Source: an uncultured Collinsella sp.
GTDB taxonomy: Bacteria; Actinomycetota; Coriobacteriia; Coriobacteriales; Coriobacteriaceae
Reading direction: 5' to 3'
Length of the DNA: 21,881 bases
Assembly: GCA_900549745.1 (NCBI GenBank)
Contig: URPJ01000023.1
Coordinates: 1-21,881 of the forward strand
A program made the translations under genes and the position numbers. The first letter of the stretch is position 1, and every line of letters starts with the position of its first letter. Below are positions 1-8,063 of this stretch, one piece after another. The notes below the pieces were generated by a model that saw only the letters and a program-made list of their open reading frames with translations, did not search any database and had not been told where the DNA came from.

Positions 1-19
1 CCACCCGAGCATTGAATGA

Positions 20-47
20 GGCTCCAACGCAAGTTGGGGCCTTTTTT
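20..47 (+). terminator. Rho-independent terminator of the gene upstream of the window
   Basis: A 9-bp stem (GGCTCCAAC / GTTGGGGCC, one G-T pair) closes on a GCAA tetraloop and is followed directly by six T. It lies 32 bp before the ABC-F start, so it most likely ends a transcript entering from the left and separates the housekeeping run from it. Confidence 0.85.
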
Positions 48-78
48 CATATAGGAACACAAGGTCAAAGGCGGCACC

Positions 79-2112
79 ATGATCCTCCTGGTCGACAAGA
101 TCGAAAAAAGCTTCGGCGCGCGCGTCCTCTTTAGTGGCGCGTCCTTCCAGATCAACCCCGGCGAGCGCTTCGCGCTCGTGGGCCCCAACGGCGCCGGCAA
201 AACCACCATGCTCAAAATCATCATGGGCATCGACAGCCCCGACGCAGGCCAGGTCCAGTATGCCAAGGACTGCCAGGTAGGCTACCTAGAGCAGGAAACC
301 AACCTCGAGCACAAGGACACCACCATCCTCGCCGAGGTCATGGCCGCTGCCAAGGAAATCCGCCGCATGGGCGAGCGCGCCAACGAGCTGCAGGCCCAAA
401 TCACCGAGCTCTCCGAACAGGGAAAGGACGTCGACGCACTCCTCAACGAGTACGGCCAGGTCCAGGACCGCTTTGAGCACCTGGGCGGCTACGAGCTCGA
501 GAGCAACGCTCGCAAGATCCTGTCCGGCCTGGGCTTTAAGGTCGCCGACTTTGAGCGCCCGTGCTCCGAGTTCTCGGGCGGCTGGCAGATGCGTATCGCA
601 CTTGCCAAGCTCTTCCTACGCCACCCCGACCTGCTGCTTCTGGACGAGCCCACCAACCACCTGGACCTCGAAAGCGTCCAGTGGCTGCGCGGCTTTATCG
701 CCAACTACGACGGCGCCGTCCTCATCGTCAGCCACGACCGCGCCTTCATGGACGCCTGCGTCGACCACGTCGCCGCTCTCGAAAACCGTCGCGTGACCAC
801 CTACACCGGCAACTACAGCAGCTACCTTAAGCAGCGCGAGGACAACCTGGAGCAGATGCGCGCAAAGCGAGCCGCCCAGGAGCGCGACATCGCCCACATG
901 CAGGTCTTCGTCGACAAGTTCCGCTACAAGCCCACCAAGGCTGCCCAGGCTCAGGAGCGCATCCGAAAGATCGAGCAGATCAAAAAGGAGCTCGTCATCC
1001 TGCCCGAGGGCCACAAGCACATAGACTTTAAGTTCCCTGACCCGCCGCGCTCGGGCGACATGGTCGTGGGTCTGGAGGGCGTGTCCAAGTCTTACGGCAA
1101 CAAGCACATCTACAGCGATATCGACCTCAAGCTCTACCGCGGCGAGCACGTGGCGCTCGTCGGCCCCAACGGCGCCGGCAAGTCCACGCTCATGAAGATT
1201 CTCGCCGGCCTGGAGCCGCCCACCACCGGCACCCGCGATCTGGGCACAAACGTGGGTGTAGCCTACTACGCCCAGCACGCACTCGAGGGCATGACCGAGT
1301 CCAATACCGTCCTGCAAGAAATCGACACCGTCACGCCCAAGTGGACCGTGCCGCAGCAGCGCAGCCTGCTGGGCGCCTTCCTGTTTAGCGACAACGATGC
1401 AATCGAGAAGCAGGTCCGCGTCCTCTCCGGAGGCGAAAAGGCGCGACTGGCCCTGGCCAAAATGCTCGTGGCCCCCGAGGCGCTCCTGTGCCTGGACGAG
1501 CCCACCAACCACCTTGACATCGACTCGGTGGACATGCTCGAGAACGCCCTGCAAAACTTCCCCGGTACCATCGTGCTGATCAGCCACGACGAGCACCTGG
1601 TACGCGCTGTGGCCAACCGCATCATTGACATCCGCGATAGCAAGGTTACGGTCTACGACGGCGACTACGACTACTACCTCTACAAGCGCGAGGACCTCGC
1701 AGCCCGCGCCGCCGCCGAGGCGGCAGGGGAGAGTGCGCCGGCCACCGCCAAGTCCTCCAAGGTCACCGCGACCCAGCCCGATGCGCCCGCCGCCGCTTCC
1801 AAGCCTGCCGAGGGCAAAAAGACCAAGGAGCAGAAGCGCGCCGAGGCCCAGGCCCGCGCTGCGCTCAACAAAAAGCTTAAGGGCGTGCGCAATCAGCTCA
1901 AGAAGATCGAGGCAGAGCTTGACAAAAAGCGCGCCCGCTATGACGAGCTTATGGAATTGATGGCCAGCGAAGAGCTTTATGCCGATCAGGATAAGTTCAA
2001 CGCCGCGCTGGGGGAATATAACGGCCTTAAGCAAGAGCTGCCCAAGCTCGAGGACGAATGGCTGGAGCTTTCCACCCAGATCGAAGAGGAGACCGCGCGT
2101 GAACTCTCGTAA
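79..2112 (+). CDS. ABC-F family ATP-binding cassette protein (translation/ribosome-associated ATPase)
   Basis: This 677-residue protein has two ABC ATPase domains and no membrane segment. Domain 1 shows Walker A GPNGAGKTT (about 35-43), signature FSGGW (165-169) and Walker B plus LLLDEPTNHLD (about 186-196). Domain 2 shows GPNGAGKST (362-370), LSGGE (449-453) and LDEPTNHLD (472-480). The charged linker at about 250-322 fits the tRNA-interaction segment of ABC-F proteins, and the Lys/Glu-rich C-terminus (about 575-677) looks like the coiled coil of the Uup/YdiF/YfmR type. ABC-F proteins bind the ribosomal E site and assist stalled or specialised translation; a few give antibiotic resistance. 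The housekeeping context favours a general translation factor, but the subgroup cannot be fixed by eye. The ribosome-binding site before the ATG is weak. Its last codons overlap the next gene. Confidence 0.93.
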   Translation: MILLVDKIEKSFGARVLFSGASFQINPGERFALVGPNGAGKTTMLKIIMGIDSPDAGQVQYAKDCQVGYLEQETNLEHKDTTILAEVMAAAKEIRRMGERANELQAQITELSEQGKDVDALLNEYGQVQDRFEHLGGYELESNARKILSGLGFKVADFERPCSEFSGGWQMRIALAKLFLRHPDLLLLDEPTNHLDLESVQWLRGFIANYDGAVLIVSHDRAFMDACVDHVAALENRRVTTYTGNYSSYLKQREDNLEQMRAKRAAQERDIAHMQVFVDKFRYKPTKAAQAQERIRKIEQIKKELVILPEGHKHIDFKFPDPPRSGDMVVGLEGVSKSYGNKHIYSDIDLKLYRGEHVALVGPNGAGKSTLMKILAGLEPPTTGTRDLGTNVGVAYYAQHALEGMTESNTVLQEIDTVTPKWTVPQQRSLLGAFLFSDNDAIEKQVRVLSGGEKARLALAKMLVAPEALLCLDEPTNHLDIDSVDMLENALQNFPGTIVLISHDEHLVRAVANRIIDIRDSKVTVYDGDYDYYLYKREDLAARAAAEAAGESAPATAKSSKVTATQPDAPAAASKPAEGKKTKEQKRAEAQARAALNKKLKGVRNQLKKIEAELDKKRARYDELMELMASEELYADQDKFNAALGEYNGLKQELPKLEDEWLELSTQIEEETARELS

Positions 2113-2395
2113 GGCCACTGCCGTGGCGATGAGCATCATCGCCATCGCCTGTCGCATCTGCGGCATTTTTATGAGTGCGATGACCGTGCTGTTGTGCTTT
2201 AGCGGCCTCACCGCCAAGCTGCAGATCGTGGGCTTTGTCGTTGAGCTTTCGCGCGCGCTGCCGAGCGCCATCGCCGGCTACGGCGTCATCACCTCGCCCT
2301 TTGGCGGCGTGTTCCGCCTGGATTACGCCATCGTGGCCGTCATCCTGTTTGTGGCCGACTACTTGCTCACGCGCGCCTCGCGCCGCGTCCGCTAG
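2099..2395 (+). CDS. Small two-helix membrane protein, function unknown
   Basis: I read a 98-residue protein from a GTG at 2099 that overlaps the last 14 bp of the ABC-F gene. The GTG is preceded by GAGGAG at 2086-2091, a good site at 7-bp spacing, and the frame stays open to the TAG at 2393. The protein starts NSRKATAVAMSII and has two hydrophobic stretches, roughly residues 8-35 and 70-90, with a basic C-terminus (ASRRVR). This suggests a small integral membrane protein with two helices or a helix and a hairpin. I recognise no family. The overlap with the ABC-F gene and the 9-bp gap to the protease gene imply translation from one message. It could be a partner of the downstream membrane protease, but that is only position-based inference. 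Confidence 0.6.
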   Translation: MNSRKATAVAMSIIAIACRICGIFMSAMTVLLCFSGLTAKLQIVGFVVELSRALPSAIAGYGVITSPFGGVFRLDYAIVAVILFVADYLLTRASRRVR

Positions 2396-2404
2396 GGGAG
2401 CGCC

Positions 2405-3088
2405 ATGTCCAGCAGCTACATCATGAACCTGCTCGCGAGCGCCGTTGCCGTCATTGTGGGCATCGTCATCCACGAGAGTGCGCACGCCGCCGCGGCCTGG
2501 GCACTCGGCGATAAGACGGCCCGATCGCGCGGTCGTGTCTCGCTCAACCCGCTCAACCACATCGACCCGTTTGGCACCATTCTCCTGCCGCTGCTCATGC
2601 TCGCCGCCAGAGGCCCGGTGTTCGCCTTCGCCAAGCCCGTGCCCGTCTACCTCAACAACCTCAAGCACCCAAAGCGCGACGAGGTCCTGGTGAGCGCGGC
2701 CGGCCCTGCATCGAACATTGCACTCGCATGCCTCGCGGCCGCCCTCATGCACGCAACGTACGGCAACCTCTACACCAGCATGTCCTTTGCCGTGGCGTCC
2801 CAAATCATGAACTTCGGCGCCACGTTCATCGTAGTCAACCTGTCGCTTGCGTTCTTTAACCTCATCCCGATCCCGCCACTCGACGGCTCGTCAATCATCG
2901 TGCCCTTCCTCAAAGGCAAGGCGCTCGCCAACTACTACCGCCTGCAGCAATACGCCATGCCCATCCTAATCCTAGTTCTGTACCTGCTGCCCATGTGGAC
3001 CGGCATCGATGTGATCGGCCGCTATTTCGACGTTACCGTGTATCCGCTTGCTGAGCAGCTGCTCAACTTCGTAATCGCCGGCATCTAA
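2405..3088 (+). CDS. Site-2 protease family (M50) membrane metalloprotease
   Basis: This 227-residue polytopic membrane protein carries the zinc motif HESAH (residues 23-27) in its first hydrophobic segment, and the second M50 motif NLIPIPPLDG (about 152-161) whose Asp160 would be the third metal ligand. These mark an intramembrane zinc protease of the short form that lacks PDZ domains. Such enzymes cut membrane-spanning substrates, for example anti-sigma factors; the substrate here is unknown. The start has GGGGAG 4 bp upstream of the ATG. In many Gram-positive genomes a short M50 protein sits just before scpA-scpB, and that order is seen here. Confidence 0.9.
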   Translation: MSSSYIMNLLASAVAVIVGIVIHESAHAAAAWALGDKTARSRGRVSLNPLNHIDPFGTILLPLLMLAARGPVFAFAKPVPVYLNNLKHPKRDEVLVSAAGPASNIALACLAAALMHATYGNLYTSMSFAVASQIMNFGATFIVVNLSLAFFNLIPIPPLDGSSIIVPFLKGKALANYYRLQQYAMPILILVLYLLPMWTGIDVIGRYFDVTVYPLAEQLLNFVIAGI

Positions 3089-3172
3089 GGTAAACTTACA
3101 GGTCGACCGTGCAAAACGGTCGCAACATGCACCCAAACCGCGCCGCGAAGGCGCCGTCAAAGGAGGTCGAAG

Positions 3173-3985
3173 ATGTCGTATCGCGTGTCGACGCAGGTCT
3201 ACAGCGGACCGTTCGACCTGCTGCTGCAGCTGGTAACCCGCCAAAAAGTAGATATCGGCGCCATCTCCATCAGCGAGGTGGCCGAGCAGTACCTTGCCGA
3301 GGCTGAGCGCATCGAGGCGCTGGACCTGGACGTGGCGAGCGACTTTTTGCTGGTCGCGGCAACCCTTTTGGACATCAAGGCTGCCTCTCTGGTGCCGCAG
3401 GAGGCCCCGCGCAAAGCCGATGACGACGATGACGAGTTCGACGAAGACCTCGAGGAACTCAGCGCGCTCGACGGCGACGCCTTGCGCGAGGTCCTGATCC
3501 AGCGCCTGATTGCATACAAGCAGTTTAAGGGCGCGGCGGCGGCCCTCGGTGCCCGCATGCAGGCCGAAAGCCGCATGCGCCCGCGTGTGGCCGGTCCCGA
3601 CCCGGAGTTTTTGGGCCTAATGCCCGACTATCTGGCCGGCATCACCCTGCGCGGCCTCGCCGTCATCTGTGCCGACCTGGACGGCAAGCGCCAGACCTTC
3701 CTGCTGGAGGCCGAGCACGTGGCGCCGCATCGCGTGCCGCTCGACCTGACCGTAGCCTCAGTCGACCGCTTTACCATGGCGCACCAAACCTGCACCTTCC
3801 GCGAGCTACTGGACGGCGATGCCACCACCGAGCAGCTCGTCGTCACCTTCCTGGCCATGCTGGAGCTCGCCAAGCGCGGCTCGCTCACGCTGAGCCAGGA
3901 CGAGATCTTTGGAACCATCTGCATCAACCGAATCGAGGGCGCCGAGGCATACGTGCCCGGCGAGGGCCCCGAGCTCACCGAATAG
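3173..3985 (+). CDS. scpA: Segregation and condensation protein A (ScpA, kleisin subunit)
   Basis: The 270-residue product is a kleisin that bridges the SMC heads and, with ScpB, forms the condensin that organises and segregates the chromosome. The N-terminal stretch YSGPFDLLLQLVTRQKVDI and the following SEVAEQYLAE helix are typical ScpA sequence. An acidic linker rich in Asp/Glu (about 83-98) separates the N-terminal domain from the C-terminal winged-helix part. The start is well supported by AAAGGAGG about 7 bp before the ATG. An 84-bp gap from the M50 gene holds a small GACCGT/ACGGTC hairpin without a T run, so it need not be a terminator. scpB follows after 11 bp. Confidence 0.95.
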   Translation: MSYRVSTQVYSGPFDLLLQLVTRQKVDIGAISISEVAEQYLAEAERIEALDLDVASDFLLVAATLLDIKAASLVPQEAPRKADDDDDEFDEDLEELSALDGDALREVLIQRLIAYKQFKGAAAALGARMQAESRMRPRVAGPDPEFLGLMPDYLAGITLRGLAVICADLDGKRQTFLLEAEHVAPHRVPLDLTVASVDRFTMAHQTCTFRELLDGDATTEQLVVTFLAMLELAKRGSLTLSQDEIFGTICINRIEGAEAYVPGEGPELTE

Positions 3986-3996
3986 GAGCCGCAACC

Positions 3997-4725
3997 ATGT
4001 CAACCCTTTCCACGCTGGAGGCAAACAGCCTCAAAGGCGCCCTCGAGGCGCTGCTGCTGGTGTCGAGCGACCCGGTGAGTGCGCCCGCGCTGGCCGGCGC
4101 ACTGGATATCGCCCCCGGCGAATGCGCATCGCTGCTCGCCGAGCTCAAGGTTGAGTACGAGGAGGCCAACCGCGGCTTTCAGCTGCGCGAGGTCGCCGGC
4201 GGCTGGCGCCTGTTTACGCACCCCGCCTACCACGACGTGGTCGAGGCCTATGTGTTGAGCTGGGACACGCAAAAGCTGTCGCAGGCGGCGCTCGAAACCT
4301 TGGCCGTCATCGCATACCACCAACCCGTGACGCGCGAGGTAGTCAAGGGCATCCGTGGCGTCAATTCTGACGGCGTCATCGCGTCGCTCGTCGACAAGGG
4401 TCTGGTGCGCGAGCTCGGCCGCGACCCCCAGCGCGGTCAGGCCATCATCTACGGCACGACCAACGCCTTCTTGGAAAAGTTCGGCCTGCGTTCCACCCGC
4501 GACCTGCCCGATCTGGAGCAGTTTGCCCCCGACGAGCAGTCGCGCCAGTTTATCCGCGAGCGCCTGAGCGGCCGCAGTATTCAGTCCACGCTCGAGGAGC
4601 AGGCCGAGGACCTAGACGAAGAGCGCGAACTGCTCGATACCGATGTTGAAGATGTTGAGGCAGTCGAGGACTTGGAGACTCTGGTCGTCGACGTGACCTC
4701 GGAGGATTTGCATGACGAGGACTAA
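3997..4725 (+). CDS. scpB: Segregation and condensation protein B (ScpB)
   Basis: This 242-residue partner of ScpA and SMC has two winged-helix domains. Recognisable segments are LKGALEALLLVSSDPVS near the N-terminus, WRLFTHPAYHDVV and LETLAVIAYHQPVTR in the middle, and ALIYGTT-like GQAIIYGTTNAFLEKFGL in the second domain. The last ~50 residues are strongly acidic and low in complexity (about 17 Asp/Glu in the final 40), longer than the compact core of the family and probably disordered. A TAGGAG site precedes the ATG. scpA lies 11 bp upstream and the rlu gene starts 22 bp downstream. Confidence 0.95.
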   Translation: MSTLSTLEANSLKGALEALLLVSSDPVSAPALAGALDIAPGECASLLAELKVEYEEANRGFQLREVAGGWRLFTHPAYHDVVEAYVLSWDTQKLSQAALETLAVIAYHQPVTREVVKGIRGVNSDGVIASLVDKGLVRELGRDPQRGQAIIYGTTNAFLEKFGLRSTRDLPDLEQFAPDEQSRQFIRERLSGRSIQSTLEEQAEDLDEERELLDTDVEDVEAVEDLETLVVDVTSEDLHDED

Positions 4726-4747
4726 CGAAGTAGGGGAGACGCGCGCC

Positions 4748-5674
4748 ATGGGCAACGCAGTACCCGTAACCGACGCCCAGCCCGTCTATCCGCACACCAT
4801 GCGCCTGCAGCGCTTTTTGGCGCGTGCGGGCGTGGCGAGCCGCCGCGGCTCGGAGGACCTGATGACCGCCGGCCGCGTGACCGTCAACGGCCAGGTCGCG
4901 ACCGAGCTGGGCACCAAGGTCGATGTCGACCGCGATCACATCGAGGTCGACGGCATGCCCGTCAAGCTCAACCAGGGCGCCGTGTACCTGATGCTCTACA
5001 AGCCGACCGGCTACCTTACCACCATGAGCGATCCGCAGGAGCGCCCTTGCGTGGCTGATCTTGTCCCGCGCGACCGCTTTCCGGGGCTCTTCCCGGTGGG
5101 TCGCCTGGACCGCGACACCACGGGCCTTTTGCTCTTTACCACCGACGGCGACCTGTCGCAGGACCTGCTGCACCCCAGCAAGCACGTCTACAAGACCTAC
5201 CAGGCGCTCGTGGACGGGCAGCTGACCGACCGCGATCTGGACCCGCTCCGCCGTGGCATCGAGCTCGACGACGGCCTATGCCAGCCGGCAATCTGCCGCG
5301 TCATCACCGCACGCGAGGCCGAGGCCGTGGCGCCACAGGGCGTCAGGCCCGGCACCACCGCCGTGGAGGTCATTATCCGCGAGGGTCGCAAGAATCAGGT
5401 TAAGCGCATGTTGAGCAAGATTCACCATCCGGTAATCCGCCTGCACCGCTGCAACTTTGCCGGCCTTGAGCTCAAGGACGTGGCCAAGGGCTCGTGGCGC
5501 GAACTCACCGATCGCGAGGCGCAGATCCTCAAGGCCGGCGGCATCCCGCCCAAGCAGGCCAGCTCCAAGCGCGTCGCCGCGCCGGCGACCAACACCGCCA
5601 GCCGCACGCGTCACCACGGCAGCCACGGCTCCGCACCCAAGCGCAACACCTACCGCGAGCGATACACGGGCTAG
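4748..5674 (+). CDS. rluB: Pseudouridine synthase, RluB/RsuA family
   Basis: The enzyme converts a specific uridine to pseudouridine, most likely in 23S rRNA. An S4 RNA-binding domain (RLQRFLARAGVASRR, about residues 18-32) precedes the catalytic domain with PVGRLDRDTTGLLLFT, where the first Asp after RL is the catalytic residue. The conserved EVIIREGRKNQVKRM segment follows, then a basic low-complexity tail of about 50 residues rich in Lys, Arg, Ser and His. I chose the ATG at 4748 because it has TAGGGGAG (4731-4738) at 9-bp spacing; an in-frame ATG at 4712 inside the end of scpB has no good site. The scpA-scpB-rluB order is common in Gram-positives. RsuA-like specificity for 16S rRNA cannot be excluded. 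Confidence 0.92.
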   Translation: MGNAVPVTDAQPVYPHTMRLQRFLARAGVASRRGSEDLMTAGRVTVNGQVATELGTKVDVDRDHIEVDGMPVKLNQGAVYLMLYKPTGYLTTMSDPQERPCVADLVPRDRFPGLFPVGRLDRDTTGLLLFTTDGDLSQDLLHPSKHVYKTYQALVDGQLTDRDLDPLRRGIELDDGLCQPAICRVITAREAEAVAPQGVRPGTTAVEVIIREGRKNQVKRMLSKIHHPVIRLHRCNFAGLELKDVAKGSWRELTDREAQILKAGGIPPKQASSKRVAAPATNTASRTRHHGSHGSAPKRNTYRERYTG

Positions 5675-5740
5675 GCAACCCGCCGCGCCCCAACGCCCGC
5701 GAACCATACCAGCACGTCAATCATCGAAAGGAAGCATTGC

Positions 5741-6427
5741 ATGATCGTCGCCATCGACGGCCCCGCCGGTTCCGGCAAGTCCACCATCGCCAAGGAGATC
5801 GCCCGCCAGCTGGGCTTTAACAAGCTCGACACGGGCGCCATGTATCGCGCCGTCACATTCGCCGCGCTCGACCGCGGCATCGACCTGGACGACGAGGCGG
5901 CCATCGACGCCCTCGCCGAGCAGATCGAGATTCGCTTTACCAACGGCACCGGCGAAGACACGCGCCTGACCATCGACGGTAAGGATGCCTCGGCTGCCAT
6001 CCGCACCCCGCAGGTCGACGCCAATGTGTCCAAGGTCTCGGCCTACCCGGGCGTGCGCGCCGCCATGCTCATCCACCAGCGTCGTGCCGCCGAGGACCGC
6101 GACATCGTCGCCGAGGGTCGAGACATCGGCACCGTCGTGTTCCCCAACGCGCAGGTCAAGGTGTTCCTGACCGCCGACCCGCGTGAGCGTGCCCGCCGCC
6201 GCGTACTTCAGCGTCACCAAAACGATGCCCAGCCGCTCACGCCCACGCAACTCGAGGCCGAAGTCGACGAGACCCTCGACGCCCTTAAGCAGCGCGACAA
6301 GCTCGACAGCAGCCGCGAGGTCGCCCCGCTCGTGCCCGCCGAAGACGCCGTGCACGTCGACTCCACCGCCCACACCATCGATGAGGTCGTCTCGATAATC
6401 GAGGACCTCATCAACCAAAGGAGGTAA
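5741..6427 (+). CDS. cmk: Cytidylate kinase
   Basis: This 228-residue enzyme phosphorylates CMP and dCMP with ATP, feeding CTP and dCTP pools. The P-loop GPAGSGKST lies at residues 7-15, followed by the CMP-binding LDTGAMYRAVT segment. Later come the RAAEDRDIVAEGRDIGTVVFP stretch and the RRRVLQRHQND lid region, all typical of Cmk. Length matches the family. A GAAAGGAAG site precedes the ATG; the 66-bp gap after the rlu gene holds no clear terminator. The acyltransferase gene follows after 3 bp, so the two are almost certainly co-transcribed. Confidence 0.96.
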   Translation: MIVAIDGPAGSGKSTIAKEIARQLGFNKLDTGAMYRAVTFAALDRGIDLDDEAAIDALAEQIEIRFTNGTGEDTRLTIDGKDASAAIRTPQVDANVSKVSAYPGVRAAMLIHQRRAAEDRDIVAEGRDIGTVVFPNAQVKVFLTADPRERARRRVLQRHQNDAQPLTPTQLEAEVDETLDALKQRDKLDSSREVAPLVPAEDAVHVDSTAHTIDEVVSIIEDLINQRR

Positions 6428-6430
6428 CCC

Positions 6431-7159
6431 ATGCGCCTGTTTAAGCAGACGCCCGAGGATTACTACAACGCCCCCTACGCCGAGTTCCCAGCGTTCATCC
6501 GCGGCACCGTCGTCGTAGTCATGGCCATCCTTTGGGCCTTCTCCAAGTTCATGTGGCGTTGGAAAGTCGAGGACGCTGGCCTGCTGTTTGAGCGCCAGGA
6601 AGGCCGCGGCAGCGTGGTCATCTGCAACCACACCTCGATGGCCGAGCTCCTGGCCGTTGAGACGGCGTTGTTCTTTGGGGGCCGCCGCATTCGTCCCATC
6701 TTTAAGTCCGAGTTCGCCAAGAGCAAGATTGTGCGCTGGGCCTTTAGCCGCGTTGGCGGCATCCCCGTGGAGCGTGGTACTGCCGATATGAAGTGCCTGC
6801 GCGCCGCTCAGCATGCGCTGCAGCGCGGCGAGGACGTCCTGATCTTCCCCGAGGGCACGCGCATCCGCTCGCGCGAGATCAAGCCCGAGGTCCACGGCGG
6901 CTTTGCGCTCATCGCCCAGATGGGCAAGGCGCCCGTCAACCCGCTCGCCATCTGCGGCTGGTCCGACATCACGCCCGCAGGCAAAAAGCTCATGCGTCCC
7001 AAGAAGTGCTGGATCCGCGCCGGCAAGGCCGTCTCGCTTTCCGACGCACCGGCTGGGCTTAAGCGCACGGAGCGCCTGGAATGGTTTGAGTCCGAGGCCA
7101 TGAACCGCGTCTACGCTATGCGAGACGAGCTGTGCGCCGAGCATCCGGGCAGGTTCTAG
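6431..7159 (+). CDS. plsC: 1-acyl-sn-glycerol-3-phosphate acyltransferase (PlsC family), variant HX4E motif
   Basis: The 242-residue product belongs to the glycerophosphate acyltransferase superfamily and would add the second acyl chain to make phosphatidic acid at the membrane. A hydrophobic segment (about 22-40) probably anchors it. Acceptor-site motifs GGIPVERG (109-116) and FPEGTR (139-144) are clear. Motif I reads NHTSMAE (66-72), so the usual HX4D catalytic pair is H67-X4-E72, with Glu in place of Asp. Glu keeps the charge and may still act as relay, but this is a departure from the family. It starts 3 bp after cmk with AAAGGAGG as its site. Together with PlsY and GpsA in this window it covers most steps from glycerol phosphate to phosphatidate. 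Confidence 0.88.
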   Translation: MRLFKQTPEDYYNAPYAEFPAFIRGTVVVVMAILWAFSKFMWRWKVEDAGLLFERQEGRGSVVICNHTSMAELLAVETALFFGGRRIRPIFKSEFAKSKIVRWAFSRVGGIPVERGTADMKCLRAAQHALQRGEDVLIFPEGTRIRSREIKPEVHGGFALIAQMGKAPVNPLAICGWSDITPAGKKLMRPKKCWIRAGKAVSLSDAPAGLKRTERLEWFESEAMNRVYAMRDELCAEHPGRF

Positions 7160-7161
7160 CC

Positions 7162-8061
7162 ATGAGCGAGGAAGTCATGAACACTGCCGAGCCTGCGCCT
7201 GGCAAGGCAGACGCTCCCACCATCGAAATCGCAGCCCACGCCGGCACCTGCTACGGCGTACAGCGTGCGCTCGATATGGCGCTGGCCGCCGCCCCGCAGG
7301 CAGGGGAGAGCACTCAGGTCCATACCTTGGGTCCGCTCATTCATAACCCCATCGTGGTACGCGAGCTCGCTGAGGCAGGCGTTGGCTTGGCCGAGAACCT
7401 GGATAATGCCGCAACCGGCACCGTGATCATCCGCGCCCACGGTGTGGTGCCGCAGGTCATCGATGCCGCTCGCGAGCGTGGCCTTAACGTCATCGACGCC
7501 ACCTGCCCTTACGTCAAGAAGGTTCACGTGGCAGCCGAGCGCCTGGTGCGCGAGGGCTACCACGTGGTGGTCGTGGGTGAGCCGGGGCATCCCGAGGTCG
7601 AGGGCATTCTGGGTCACGCCGGCGACGATGCGCAGGTCGTGAGTTGCGCCGCTGATGCGGACGCGCTGCCGTTCAAGGGCAAGGTAGGCCTCGTCGTGCA
7701 GACCACCCAGACCGCGCAGAACCTCGCCGAGGTCGTGGCAGCCATCACCCCGCGCGTGCAGGAGCTGCGTGTGATCAACACCATCTGCGCCGCCACGAGT
7801 GAGCGTCAACAGGCAGCAGCCACACTTGCCAACCGCTGCGACTGCATGGTAGTCGTGGGCGGCAAAAACTCGGGCAACACCCGCCGCCTGGCGCAGATTT
7901 GCGCAGACGCCTGCGAGCGCACGCATCACATCGAGGAAGCTTCCGAGCTCCAGGCCGCGTGGTTTACCGACGCCCACCACATCGGCATCACCGCCGGAGC
8001 CTCCACCCCGCAAGAACACATCGAACGAGCCGTCGCTCGCATCAAGGAGCTTTACCACTAA
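7162..8061 (+). CDS. ispH: 4-hydroxy-3-methylbut-2-enyl diphosphate reductase (IspH/LytB)
   Basis: IspH carries out the last step of the MEP isoprenoid pathway, reducing HMBPP to IPP and DMAPP with a 4Fe-4S cluster. The three cluster cysteines are visible at about residues 30 (GTCYGV), 115 (ATCPYV) and 209 (TICAAT). Substrate-site motifs include RAHGV (91-95), GHPEVEG (142-148) and SGNTRRL. Length of 299 residues fits the family, with an N-terminal extension of about 20 residues rich in Pro and Ala. I chose ATG 7162, 2 bp after the acyltransferase stop; the site (GGGCAGG) is weak, and an in-frame ATG at 7177 is an alternative although its GAGGAAG is too close. Confidence 0.95.
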   Translation: MSEEVMNTAEPAPGKADAPTIEIAAHAGTCYGVQRALDMALAAAPQAGESTQVHTLGPLIHNPIVVRELAEAGVGLAENLDNAATGTVIIRAHGVVPQVIDAARERGLNVIDATCPYVKKVHVAAERLVREGYHVVVVGEPGHPEVEGILGHAGDDAQVVSCAADADALPFKGKVGLVVQTTQTAQNLAEVVAAITPRVQELRVINTICAATSERQQAAATLANRCDCMVVVGGKNSGNTRRLAQICADACERTHHIEEASELQAAWFTDAHHIGITAGASTPQEHIERAVARIKELYH

Positions 8062-8063
8062 TC

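Noticed and set aside
616..2271. Long antisense open frame opposite the ABC-F gene (and similar ones at 5717-7144, 9496-11082 and 12413-14542)
   Set aside because: These mirror real genes with clear motifs. Codon bias in high-GC genes removes antisense stops; the antisense products are low-complexity and match no family.
3105..3121. GACCGT/ACGGTC hairpin before scpA as a terminator
   Set aside because: The stem has only 6 bp and is not followed by a T run.
4712..4747. Upstream ATG at 4712 for the rlu gene
   Set aside because: It lies inside scpB without a ribosome-binding site, whereas ATG 4748 has TAGGGGAG at 9-bp spacing.
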